Below, piece after piece: positions 43,727 through 51,944 of a DNA stretch of 64,000 nt. Location: contig JBDZVA010000001.1 of assembly GCA_040255465.1 (NCBI GenBank), positions 496,001 to 560,000 on the forward strand. Direction: 5' to 3'. The position numbers were made by a program, and so were the translations under genes. The stretch's first letter is position 1; each line of letters starts with the position of its first letter. This DNA comes from UBA5793 sp040255465. Lineage in GTDB: Bacteria > Planctomycetota > Phycisphaerae > Phycisphaerales > UBA5793. Under the pieces are notes generated by a model. It was given only the letters and a program-made list of their open reading frames with translations, was not told where the DNA came from and did no database searches.

Positions 43727-46360
43727 ATGCTTCGATCTGATCAGGCGCATATCCGCCCATTCCGCGTGATTCCCTCTTTGCCCGATGCCCTCCAGCCCTT
43801 GCTCGACATCGCGCGCAACCTCTGGTGGACGTGGAACCCCGACGCCATCGCCCTGTTCGTCCGCCTCGATCCCGAGCAGTGGCACTTGCACGGCCACAAC
43901 CCGGTCAAACTGCTCGGCCATGTCAGCCAGGACCGCCTCGAACAGGCGGCGCGCGATGAGAGTTACCTCCACGAGATCTATCGCGTCTACAGCCAGCTCG
44001 ATCAGCACGTTTCATCGCACGGCTGGTTCTCCAACGCGCACGCCGAGGCCAAGGACGCCAAGGTCGCTTACTTCTCCGCCGAGTTCGGCCTGACCGAGTG
44101 CTTCCAGATCTACTCAGGCGGCCTGGGCATTCTGGCTGGCGACCATCTCAAGTCCGCCAGCGAACTGGGCATCCCGCTTGTCGGTGTCGGCCTGCTTTAC
44201 CAGCACGGCTACTTCATGCAGTATCTCAACGCCGACGGCTGGCAGCAGGAAACGTATCCCGACCTCGACTTTGCCAACCAGCCGATCAATCGCGTGCGCG
44301 ACACCGACGGCAACTGGGTGAAAGTCACCGTGCGTCTGCCCGAGCGCGACGTTCACGTGGCGGTGTGGAAGTGCCAGGTGGGGCGCGTGCCGCTGTACCT
44401 GCTCGACACGAACCTGCCCGAGAACCGGCCCGACGATCGGCAGATCACGCGCAACCTCTACGGCGGCGACGTTGAGACGCGCATTCAGCAGGAGATCGTG
44501 CTTGGCATCGGCGGCATCCGCGCGCTGGCGGCCATGGGCATCGAGCCGACCGTGTGTCACATCAACGAAGGTCACGCCGCATTCCTCACGCTCGAGCGCA
44601 TCCGCCGACTCATCGAAACAACCGGCGTCGGTTTCAACGAGGCGGTGGCGATGCAGTCGGCCGGGCACGTCTTCACCACGCATACGCCCGTGCCCGCGGG
44701 AATCGATCGCTTCCACTCCTCGCTCATGCAGCGCTACTTCGGCGAGTACGTGCACGGCCTGCGCCTGGACATGGAGGGCCTGCAGGCGCTGGGCCGCGAG
44801 AACGTTTTCGATCGCAACGAGTACTTTTCGATGGCGGTGCTCGCGATCCGCACGTCGAACTACTGCAACGGCGTTTCCAAACTGCACGGCGAGGTGAGCC
44901 GCAAGATGTGGCGCAACGTCTGGCCGGCCATCCCCGAAGAAGAAGTGCCGATTGTTCACGTCACCAACGGCGTGCACTCGCGCTCGTGGCTCTCGCGCAA
45001 TCTGGCGGACCTGTTCAACCGCTACCTCGGCTACCGCTGGCAGAACGATCCGGCGGACTTCACCGTCTGGAACCGCATCAACGACATTCCCGATGAAGAA
45101 CTCTGGGCCGTTCACAACCAGCGGCGCAGCAAACTCATCACCTGGACCCGCGCCCGCGTGCGCGAGCAGTGTGAAGCGTACGGCCGCAGTCTTCAGGAGA
45201 CCGAGCGGGCCGTGGCGGCGCTGGATCCCAACGCGCTGACCGTGGGCTTTGCCCGGCGCTTCGCGACCTACAAGCGCGCCACGCTGATGATGCGCGACAC
45301 CAAGCGACTGCTGCGCCTGCTCGGCGACACGAAGCGGCCGATCCAGTTCCTGATCGCCGGCAAATCGCATCCGGCCGACTCGGCGGGCAAGGAATTCATC
45401 CGCGAACTCGTGCGCTTTTCGCAAGGCGCTGCGGATCAGAGTGCGCGCATCGTCTTCCTCGAGAACTATGACATGAACGTGGCGCGCTACCTGGTGACGG
45501 GCTGCGACCTGTGGCTCAACACGCCGCGCCGCGGCCTCGAAGCCTCGGGGACCAGCGGCATGAAGGCCGCGGTCAACGGCGTGATCAACTGCTCGATTCT
45601 CGACGGCTGGTGGGACGAGGGCTTTGAGCCGCAGGCCGGCTTTGCCGTCGGCCGGCGCGAGCGCTACGCCAGCGATGAGCAGGCTGATGCGATCGAGTCG
45701 GCGAGTCTTTACGACCTGTTTGAAGGGCACATCCTGCCGGAGTTTTACGATCGCGACGCCGCCGGCGTGCCGCGCCGCTGGGTCAACCGCATGAAGCGAT
45801 GCATTCAGTCGCTGGCGCCGATGTTCAACACGAATCGGATGGTGCACGAGTACGCCGACCTCTTTTACGTCAACAGTCACCTGCGCTCCAGGCGGCTCGC
45901 CGCCGACGGCATGGCCGGCGCGCGCGGCCTGGCGGCGCAACTCGAGCGCTACCGCCGCTGCTGGGAGCACATTCGCGTCGAATCCGTCATCGCTGAAACC
46001 CATCGGCCGCTGCCCGTTCGCGCTCCGATGCCTGTCGAAGCCGTCGTGCGGCTCGGTGAACTCACTCCGGCGGAGGTCAGCGTGCAGATCTACACCGGTT
46101 CAGTCGCCGCCAGCGGCGACCTCGTTAACGGCGTGGCGGAAAACATGAAGCACGCTGCCGACCTCGGCGGCGGGCGCCATCGATTCACGGGAGAGATCGT
46201 CGCGCAGCAGTCCGGCCGGCGCGGGCTGGCGGTGCGCGTCATTCCCAATGATGATCGCATGCAGACGCCGTTTGTCCCCGGACTCATCACCTGGGATGCC
46301 CAGGGCGCGACCACGAGCGAGCCCGACGCCTCGCGCAGCGTGCAGGTGGCGGCGCACTGA
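43727..46360 (+). CDS. glgP: Alpha-glucan (glycogen) phosphorylase, long bacterial/archaeal form
   Basis: An 877-residue GT35 phosphorylase that releases glucose 1-phosphate from glycogen or maltodextrin. Residues 1-100 are the DUF3417 domain found in this subtype (ALQPLLDIARNLWWTWNPDA). The core has YFSAEFGLTECFQIYSGGLG, HINEGHAAF, TTHTPVPAGIDRF and the pyridoxal-phosphate site GTSGMKAAVNG with Lys613. The C-terminal 90 residues form an added beta domain. The ATG start lacks a clear ribosome-binding site. dnaN converges on it 9 bases downstream. Confidence 0.96.
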   Translation: MLRSDQAHIRPFRVIPSLPDALQPLLDIARNLWWTWNPDAIALFVRLDPEQWHLHGHNPVKLLGHVSQDRLEQAARDESYLHEIYRVYSQLDQHVSSHGWFSNAHAEAKDAKVAYFSAEFGLTECFQIYSGGLGILAGDHLKSASELGIPLVGVGLLYQHGYFMQYLNADGWQQETYPDLDFANQPINRVRDTDGNWVKVTVRLPERDVHVAVWKCQVGRVPLYLLDTNLPENRPDDRQITRNLYGGDVETRIQQEIVLGIGGIRALAAMGIEPTVCHINEGHAAFLTLERIRRLIETTGVGFNEAVAMQSAGHVFTTHTPVPAGIDRFHSSLMQRYFGEYVHGLRLDMEGLQALGRENVFDRNEYFSMAVLAIRTSNYCNGVSKLHGEVSRKMWRNVWPAIPEEEVPIVHVTNGVHSRSWLSRNLADLFNRYLGYRWQNDPADFTVWNRINDIPDEELWAVHNQRRSKLITWTRARVREQCEAYGRSLQETERAVAALDPNALTVGFARRFATYKRATLMMRDTKRLLRLLGDTKRPIQFLIAGKSHPADSAGKEFIRELVRFSQGAADQSARIVFLENYDMNVARYLVTGCDLWLNTPRRGLEASGTSGMKAAVNGVINCSILDGWWDEGFEPQAGFAVGRRERYASDEQADAIESASLYDLFEGHILPEFYDRDAAGVPRRWVNRMKRCIQSLAPMFNTNRMVHEYADLFYVNSHLRSRRLAADGMAGARGLAAQLERYRRCWEHIRVESVIAETHRPLPVRAPMPVEAVVRLGELTPAEVSVQIYTGSVAASGDLVNGVAENMKHAADLGGGRHRFTGEIVAQQSGRRGLAVRVIPNDDRMQTPFVPGLITWDAQGATTSEPDASRSVQVAAH

Positions 46361-46369
46361 ATCGGTCGA

Positions 46370-47491
46370 TCAGTTCAGACTCACCGGCATCAGTACGTAG
46401 GTAAAGTCGTTGCCCGCGCGGATCATGCCCGGCTTGGTCGGTCCCTTGAGTTCGAAGACGATCTCACTCGTGTGGATCACTTTGAGCGCATCAGTGATGA
46501 ACGAGGGGTTGAAGCCCACCTCGACATCATCGCCTTCGTACTTGGCCAGCGGCACGGTGATCTCGGCCTCGCCCATTTCCGGGGCGCGACTCGTAATCAC
46601 CAGCGACCCGGCCCGGAACGCCAGACGCACGCCCTTGGATTCCTCGTTGGTCAGCAGCGCGGCTCGGCGCACGGCTGACGCCAGCGTGTCGAGCTCGAAC
46701 GTCACCTTCTTGTCGAGGTCCTTGGGAATGACATCTTCGTACGGCGGGAACGACCCCTCGACGAGGTTCGTCGCCAGCATCGCCTCGCGGCCGTCCTGCC
46801 CGACGATGAAGATCGCCTGGCTGTCGGTGATGTACGCGGCGACCTTGTCTTCGGGATTGCCCGTCAGTTTCATGAGGTGGTTGAGGGCCTTGCTGGGGAT
46901 AATGCACTGGCTCTCGCCCTTTTCGCCGACGCCGGAGCACGTGCCGCGTGACACGGCCAGGCGCCGCCCGTCCGTGGCGACGAACTCAACCTTCTTGGCC
47001 TTGCGCTTCATGAGCACGCCGTTGATCGCGTAGCGCGAGTTCTCGCGAGCGGTGGCAAAGCGCGTGCGCTCGATGAGCGTGGTGATCTGTCCGGCGTCGA
47101 TGGTGAAGTCCGGCTTGCCGATGTCGCTCACATCCGGCAGCGGGGGGAAGTCGCCCACGGGGTAGCCGAAGACCTTGAACTTGGAATCCTGGCCGCGGAT
47201 GTTGGCCACGTCGTCCTTGACCTCGATGGTCAGCGTCGGGTCGACCGACTCGCGGCAGATCTGGCTGAACTTGTCGGCGGGGATCAGCGCTTCGCCGTCT
47301 TCGTGGATGTCGACCTTCTCTGTGGAGAGGCGCAGGGCGGCTTCGAGGTCGGTCGCGGCCAGCGTCAGGCAGCCGTCGCCGGCCGAGAGCTTGATGCACG
47401 TGAGAACGGGCTTGGGGGTTCGCAGGGCCACCGCCGCGGTGACGACGTTGAGAGCCTCAACCAGAGCCGCACGATCACAGATCACCTTCAT
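46370..47491 (-). CDS. dnaN: DNA polymerase III sliding clamp (beta subunit)
   Basis: A 373-residue clamp of standard length with three repeated domains. It begins MKVICDRAALVEALNVVTAA, has FPPLPDVSDIGKPDFTID at the first domain junction, VEFVATDGRRLAVSRGTC in the second domain, and ends with the conserved PTKPGMIRAGNDFTYVLMPVSL. GGGAGG sits 6 bases before the ATG at 47491; a start 6 bases upstream is possible. dnaA and recF are not adjacent, unlike the common dnaA-dnaN-recF order. Confidence 0.97.
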   Translation of the reverse strand: MKVICDRAALVEALNVVTAAVALRTPKPVLTCIKLSAGDGCLTLAATDLEAALRLSTEKVDIHEDGEALIPADKFSQICRESVDPTLTIEVKDDVANIRGQDSKFKVFGYPVGDFPPLPDVSDIGKPDFTIDAGQITTLIERTRFATARENSRYAINGVLMKRKAKKVEFVATDGRRLAVSRGTCSGVGEKGESQCIIPSKALNHLMKLTGNPEDKVAAYITDSQAIFIVGQDGREAMLATNLVEGSFPPYEDVIPKDLDKKVTFELDTLASAVRRAALLTNEESKGVRLAFRAGSLVITSRAPEMGEAEITVPLAKYEGDDVEVGFNPSFITDALKVIHTSEIVFELKGPTKPGMIRAGNDFTYVLMPVSLN

Positions 47492-47744
47492 GGACATCCT
47501 CCCGTTTCGCGTATGGGCGTAGTCTATGCGCGGAGTTGGCCGGGGCATCCGGGGCCCTGGAGTGGATTTAGGCCCCGGTGTTGCGGGAGCATCGGGACGG
47601 GGAATCCACCGCGAATCTCGGATTTAGGCTTCCCATTTCAGCCGCCTATCGGTTATACTGATCCTGGCGGGCCGCACACCTGCCGTGGAGCCGGGGACTC
47701 TGCCTGAGACCCCGATGAACAATCTACTGCCGAGGAGGCCTGCG

Positions 47745-49847
47745 ATGAACACGAGGACTCTGTTCAGGTATGCACTGGCGTTGCCGGCGACCGTGGCGCT
47801 GTCCGTGACCGCAAACGCATCTGCACAGGATGCCGGCGCGCTCGTCGGCTGGGGCCAGCAGGTGCTGCTGCCTCAATCCGAACTGACGGGAATCGGGCAC
47901 ATCGCCTCGGGAGGCTATCACACCCTGGCGCTGCGCAGCGATGGTCGCGCCATCGCGTGGGGCGCCAATGGCGGCGGGCAATCGCTCGTGCCCGCGCATG
48001 CGCGGCGGTTCGTTCAACTCGCCGGCGGCGTGCGCCACAGCCTCGCGCTGGATGAGGATGGGATGATCCTCGCGTGGGGGGAGAACGCCGACGGCCAGTG
48101 CGATGTCCCGCCGCCGAATGCAGACTTCATCGCGGTGGATGGGGGCGGCGGCACCTTTCTGTACCGCGGCCACAGCCTCGGCCTCAAGCGCGACCACTCC
48201 ATCGTCGCCTGGGGATACAACGCCGATGGCCAATGCGATGTGCCTGATCCCAACGAGGGTTTCATTGCGATCTCCGCCGGCGGCGGGCACAGCCTCGGTT
48301 TGCGCGCTGACGGTTCCATCGCAGCGTGGGGTCTCAACGAAGATGGACAGTGCAACGTGCCCGAGCCCAACAGCGGCTACGTCGCCATCGCCGCCGGTGG
48401 GTACCACAGCCTTGCCCTGAGAGCCGACGGCTCGATTGTCGCCTGGGGTGACAGTTCATGGACTGCACTGAACACACCGCCTCCGAGCGGTCGGTTCGCC
48501 GCGATTGCAGCCGGTACTTTCCTAAGCATGGGCCTGAGAGAGGATGGACGCGTGGCGGTGTGGGGCTTGGTGAACCCGACCAGTCACAATGTTCCCGTTC
48601 CGAACTCGGAATTCGTCGCCATCTCAGCTACCCGCTGGAGTTGCATCGGCCTCAAGTCCGATGGCTCCGTAGTATGCTGGGGCGTGCGCAACGACGGCGA
48701 GACGAATCTGAGTCCGGAGAACTCCGGCTTCGTCGCCGTCTCCGCTCGCGATCAGCGCAAGATGGCGCTTCGTCTGACCGGATCGATCGAAACCTGGAAC
48801 CACACCCAACCCGCGCCGTCTCCGAACTCCGGCTATATCGGCATCGCTGCGGGACTGCGCCACAGCCTGGCGCTGCGCGGCGACGGCACGACCGTCGCCT
48901 GGGGATCAGACAACACCTACGGCCAGACGACGCCCCCCGAGCCGAATTCGAACTTCATCGCCATTGTTGCCGGCGACTACCACAACCTCGGCCTGCGGCG
49001 CGATCGCACTCTGCAGGCGTGGGGTACCTACGGCTCGGGCTTGCGCCAGATTCCCGAACCGAATCGCGACTTTGTCGCCATCGACGCCGCGGGCGATCAC
49101 AGCCTGGCCCTGCGCGCCGATGGCTCCATTGCCGCGTGGGGTGGGAATCGGTACGGCGAGACCAACGTGCCGCCGCCGAACACCGGCTTCATTGCCATCG
49201 CCAGCAGCAAGTTCCACTGCCTCGGTCTCAAGTCGGACGGATCAATCGTCGCGTGGGGGCTCAATGACGACGGCCAGTGCGATGTGCCGGAACCCAACAC
49301 GGACTTCGTCGCCATCGCCGCAGGCGGCGCTCCAATGTTGTACGGCTACTTCAGCGTGGGCCTCAAACGGGACGGCCGCATCGTCGTCTGGGGGGCGGAC
49401 GGTTATCACGTACAGGATGTGCCGCCGCCGAATCCGGATTACGTCGCCGTCGCGGCCGGAGACTACGTTGCCTACGCCATTCTCGGCCAGGCGCAGCACT
49501 GCCTGAGTCTCTCAGTTGAGAACCTCGTGGGCGGACAGGACGCAACCGTGCGCATCTCGCGCGGCACACCCGGGCAGCGCTGTTTGACGGTGTATGGCCT
49601 GGAACCGGGTGAATCGAACATCAACAATGAGATGACACTGTTCTGTGCGCGATTTGGAATTCGAGACGTCAATCCGAACCGCATCATTGGAGGCGTCGAT
49701 CGCTTCTTCGACGCCGACGGTGAAATCGAGTTCGCCGTCCCGGTGCCGCCGGGCGCGTCGGGGCGACACGTACTCTTTCAGGCGGCGCAGCAGCACAGTT
49801 GTCCAGCCCAGTGCATTTCCAACCTTGTCGAGCAGACGATTCAGTAG
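47745..49847 (+). CDS. Secreted RCC1-repeat protein with the shared C-terminal domain
   Basis: A 700-residue protein with signal peptide (residues 1-27, ending ANASAQ). About twelve RCC1-type repeats of 45-50 residues follow (pattern FVAIAAGGYHSLALRADGSI then VAWGLNDDGQCDVPEPN), enough for one seven-bladed propeller plus extra blades or two propellers. The last 115 residues (CLSLSVENLVGGQDATVRIS, core GTPGQRCLTVYG, ending ISNLVEQTIQ) are the domain shared with four other secreted proteins, with extra cysteines. GAGGAGG lies upstream of the ATG. TATACT at 47654-47659 is a possible -10 box. Confidence 0.9.
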   Translation: MNTRTLFRYALALPATVALSVTANASAQDAGALVGWGQQVLLPQSELTGIGHIASGGYHTLALRSDGRAIAWGANGGGQSLVPAHARRFVQLAGGVRHSLALDEDGMILAWGENADGQCDVPPPNADFIAVDGGGGTFLYRGHSLGLKRDHSIVAWGYNADGQCDVPDPNEGFIAISAGGGHSLGLRADGSIAAWGLNEDGQCNVPEPNSGYVAIAAGGYHSLALRADGSIVAWGDSSWTALNTPPPSGRFAAIAAGTFLSMGLREDGRVAVWGLVNPTSHNVPVPNSEFVAISATRWSCIGLKSDGSVVCWGVRNDGETNLSPENSGFVAVSARDQRKMALRLTGSIETWNHTQPAPSPNSGYIGIAAGLRHSLALRGDGTTVAWGSDNTYGQTTPPEPNSNFIAIVAGDYHNLGLRRDRTLQAWGTYGSGLRQIPEPNRDFVAIDAAGDHSLALRADGSIAAWGGNRYGETNVPPPNTGFIAIASSKFHCLGLKSDGSIVAWGLNDDGQCDVPEPNTDFVAIAAGGAPMLYGYFSVGLKRDGRIVVWGADGYHVQDVPPPNPDYVAVAAGDYVAYAILGQAQHCLSLSVENLVGGQDATVRISRGTPGQRCLTVYGLEPGESNINNEMTLFCARFGIRDVNPNRIIGGVDRFFDADGEIEFAVPVPPGASGRHVLFQAAQQHSCPAQCISNLVEQTIQ

Positions 49848-49876
49848 CGGCGTGCGATCAAGTCCTCACGAACTCT

Positions 49877-49957
49877 ACCAGCCCGCCGCGCCAGCGAGGA
49901 ATTGGCTTCATCCGCTGGCGCAGCCGCCATTCGTCCTCGCTGGCGCGTCGGGCTGGT
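49877..49957. repeat. Dispersed inverted-repeat element, copy B
   Basis: Arms 49877-49900 and 49934-49957 are complementary at 23 of 24 positions and enclose a 33-base spacer, which itself contains GCTGGCG repeats. The right arm matches copy A at 13126-13153. It lies between the convergent RCC1 and M14 genes, next to a terminator. Confidence 0.85.
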
Positions 49958-49978
49958 GGCGGTACTCCAGAATTGAAA

Positions 49979-50012
49979 AGGACGGGTGCGTCATGGCAGA
50001 CGCTCCCGTCCT
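49979..50012. terminator. Bidirectional hairpin terminator
   Basis: A 14-bp stem with one mismatch (49979-49992 with 49999-50012) and a 6-base loop. T-rich text follows on both strands (GTTCTTGTTT rightward, CTTTTCAATT leftward). It can end both the RCC1 and the M14 transcripts. Confidence 0.75.
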
Positions 50013-50081
50013 CGTTCTTGTTTCCGCAGGCACATGCCGCGATCGGACTCGCTTGCGCGTCCGGCCGTGTGTGACCGTCCG

Positions 50082-51902
50082 CTACTTCTTCTTCTCCGTC
50101 ATCTCCTTGGGCAGTTCCGTCTTGGGCAGGAGTTGCTCGGAGAGGTTGATCGTCTGCCTGATCGTGCCGCCCTTTTCGCTTTCGTAGACAAGTTCGACGT
50201 CGCCGCTGCCTGCAATGATGAACCGGAACAGTTCGGTCGACTTGCCGCCGATGCCGCCGTCGATCCACAGACGTTGCGGCTCATGCTCGACTGGACTGAA
50301 GCGCGCGTCTTCAAGCAGCGAGTTGACGCTGCCGCTGGCGACGACGCTGGACCGGCCGCCGACCGAGGTGCAGGTGAGCGTGTCGCGGCGGCCGATGTTG
50401 TGCTGGCGGGCCCAGGCGGTGATCGACGGGATGATCTTGTCGTTCTTCAGTTCGACGCGCACATCCCACAGGTTGCCGCCCATCGACTTGACCTGCTTGA
50501 CGCCCCATTCAACCTTGGGCATCTCGCGGGCGTGGAACATCGTGAACGCAAAGTTGCGGTGGCAGTCTTCCTCGCTCATCCACGGCGGCGGGACACGGCT
50601 GGACCACTTCTTGCTTCCGCCGATGAGCACTTCGCCCAGCGTCGGATGGTTGAAGGGTTTGTACGGCACCAGCGGTTCGTCGAACTGGAGCAGTTCGGTG
50701 AATCGCTTGTCGGCGTCGGGGCCGGGGTTGTCGCTCTGATTCGCTTTCCAGTCGCTCCAGAGTTCGTTGGTGAATGCGGTGATGCCGAGGCCCTCGTAGG
50801 CCCAGTTCACTTCGCCGCCGTGCACGACGTAGAGATCCGACCAGAGCACCATCTTGCGATAGCCCGGCAGCATGAAGCCGCCGGCTTCCTGCAACTGGTC
50901 GTAGACGCGGATGTCCTGGAAGGGGTAATTGACGTAGTCGGCGCCTGGGCCGCGGAGAATCATGCCGCCGGAGTTGTGGTAACTCTGGAACGCAGCGATG
51001 TTGGGATGGCTCAGCATGAAATCGCGAATGCAGCGCGTCTCGGGCAGGCTGAAGGGGTAGTCCGTCGCGCCGCCCTGGATGTAGTCGGGCTGCCAGTCGC
51101 TGGGCCAGTTGCGATTGGGGTCGTAGCTGCCGGGTCCGTCTTCGTTGATGTCGCCGTCGCCGTCGTTGTCTATGCCTTCCGAGCCGGCGCGGGACCAGCC
51201 GCCCGGCTCTTCGTCCTGCTCGACGCGGATCATGAAGCGAGGATCCTTGGGATCGGGCTTGTAGCGGCCTAGCGGGTCGCGGCGGTACATGTTGGTGATG
51301 TGTCCGTCGCCATCGAGATCGTCGTAAGAATCTTCGTCAACGAGACCGTCGTTGTCGTCGTCCATTGGCTGAATGCCGCCGCGCAGCCAGTGGGGCGTGG
51401 CCGCCTCGTGGAACCACGTGTCGCGGCCGTCCGGGTTTTCCATGGGCAGGAAGTAAAAGGCGCGCTCGTCGACCAGTTTGGTGAGCGCCTCGACGTGGCC
51501 GTAACTCTTCGTGAGATACCAGATCGAGTAGACGATCGTCTCGGCGGCCTGAATCTCGTTGCCGTGAATGTTGCCGTCGATGAACATCGCGGCCTTGCTC
51601 GTGTCGGGCCCGGTCTTGGGGTTGTTGAGCGTGACGAGCCACATGTCGCGCCCGCCGACGCTCTTGCCCAGCGATTGCATGGTCAGCAGATCGGGGTAGG
51701 CCGCAACGAGTTTCTTCAGAAGATCGGTGATCCCCGCGTGGTCGTAGAACCGGTTGAACTGGATCTCGACCTTGCTGGGATACTGCCACTGCGCGTGCGC
51801 CGCGGTCGGCGCCGAGGCGGTGGTGAGCAGGGCAGCGCCAAGCGCGAGTGTGCGGCGGTGCAGCGAGCACGTCGAGATCAAGGAGCGAAGCGGATTGGTC
51901 AT
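50082..51902 (-). CDS. Secreted M14 zinc carboxypeptidase with calcium-loop insert
   Basis: A 606-residue protein with a signal peptide (about residues 1-37, ending AHAQ). The M14 catalytic residues are complete: His113 and Glu116 in NIHGNE, Arg264/Asn265 in DPNRNW, third zinc ligand His309 in SYHNSGG, and Glu380 in FTNELW. Between them (residues 180-255) sit acidic DxDxDG loops (DDDNDGLVDED, DDLDGDGHIT, DNDGDGDINEDG) that look like calcium-binding motifs. The last 200 residues form beta domains. It cleaves C-terminal residues from peptides in the periplasm or outside. It is downstream of, and probably co-transcribed with, the second M14-like gene (42-base gap). Confidence 0.93.
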   Translation of the reverse strand: MTNPLRSLISTCSLHRRTLALGAALLTTASAPTAAHAQWQYPSKVEIQFNRFYDHAGITDLLKKLVAAYPDLLTMQSLGKSVGGRDMWLVTLNNPKTGPDTSKAAMFIDGNIHGNEIQAAETIVYSIWYLTKSYGHVEALTKLVDERAFYFLPMENPDGRDTWFHEAATPHWLRGGIQPMDDDNDGLVDEDSYDDLDGDGHITNMYRRDPLGRYKPDPKDPRFMIRVEQDEEPGGWSRAGSEGIDNDGDGDINEDGPGSYDPNRNWPSDWQPDYIQGGATDYPFSLPETRCIRDFMLSHPNIAAFQSYHNSGGMILRGPGADYVNYPFQDIRVYDQLQEAGGFMLPGYRKMVLWSDLYVVHGGEVNWAYEGLGITAFTNELWSDWKANQSDNPGPDADKRFTELLQFDEPLVPYKPFNHPTLGEVLIGGSKKWSSRVPPPWMSEEDCHRNFAFTMFHAREMPKVEWGVKQVKSMGGNLWDVRVELKNDKIIPSITAWARQHNIGRRDTLTCTSVGGRSSVVASGSVNSLLEDARFSPVEHEPQRLWIDGGIGGKSTELFRFIIAGSGDVELVYESEKGGTIRQTINLSEQLLPKTELPKEMTEKKK

Positions 51903-51944
51903 CGAAGAACTCCCGTCTGAAGACGAGTGTGGGGAGATTTCAGA

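Noticed and set aside
46370..47744. Replication origin next to dnaN
   Set aside because: No dnaA, recF or cluster of DnaA boxes is present; neighbours are a phosphorylase and an RCC1 protein.
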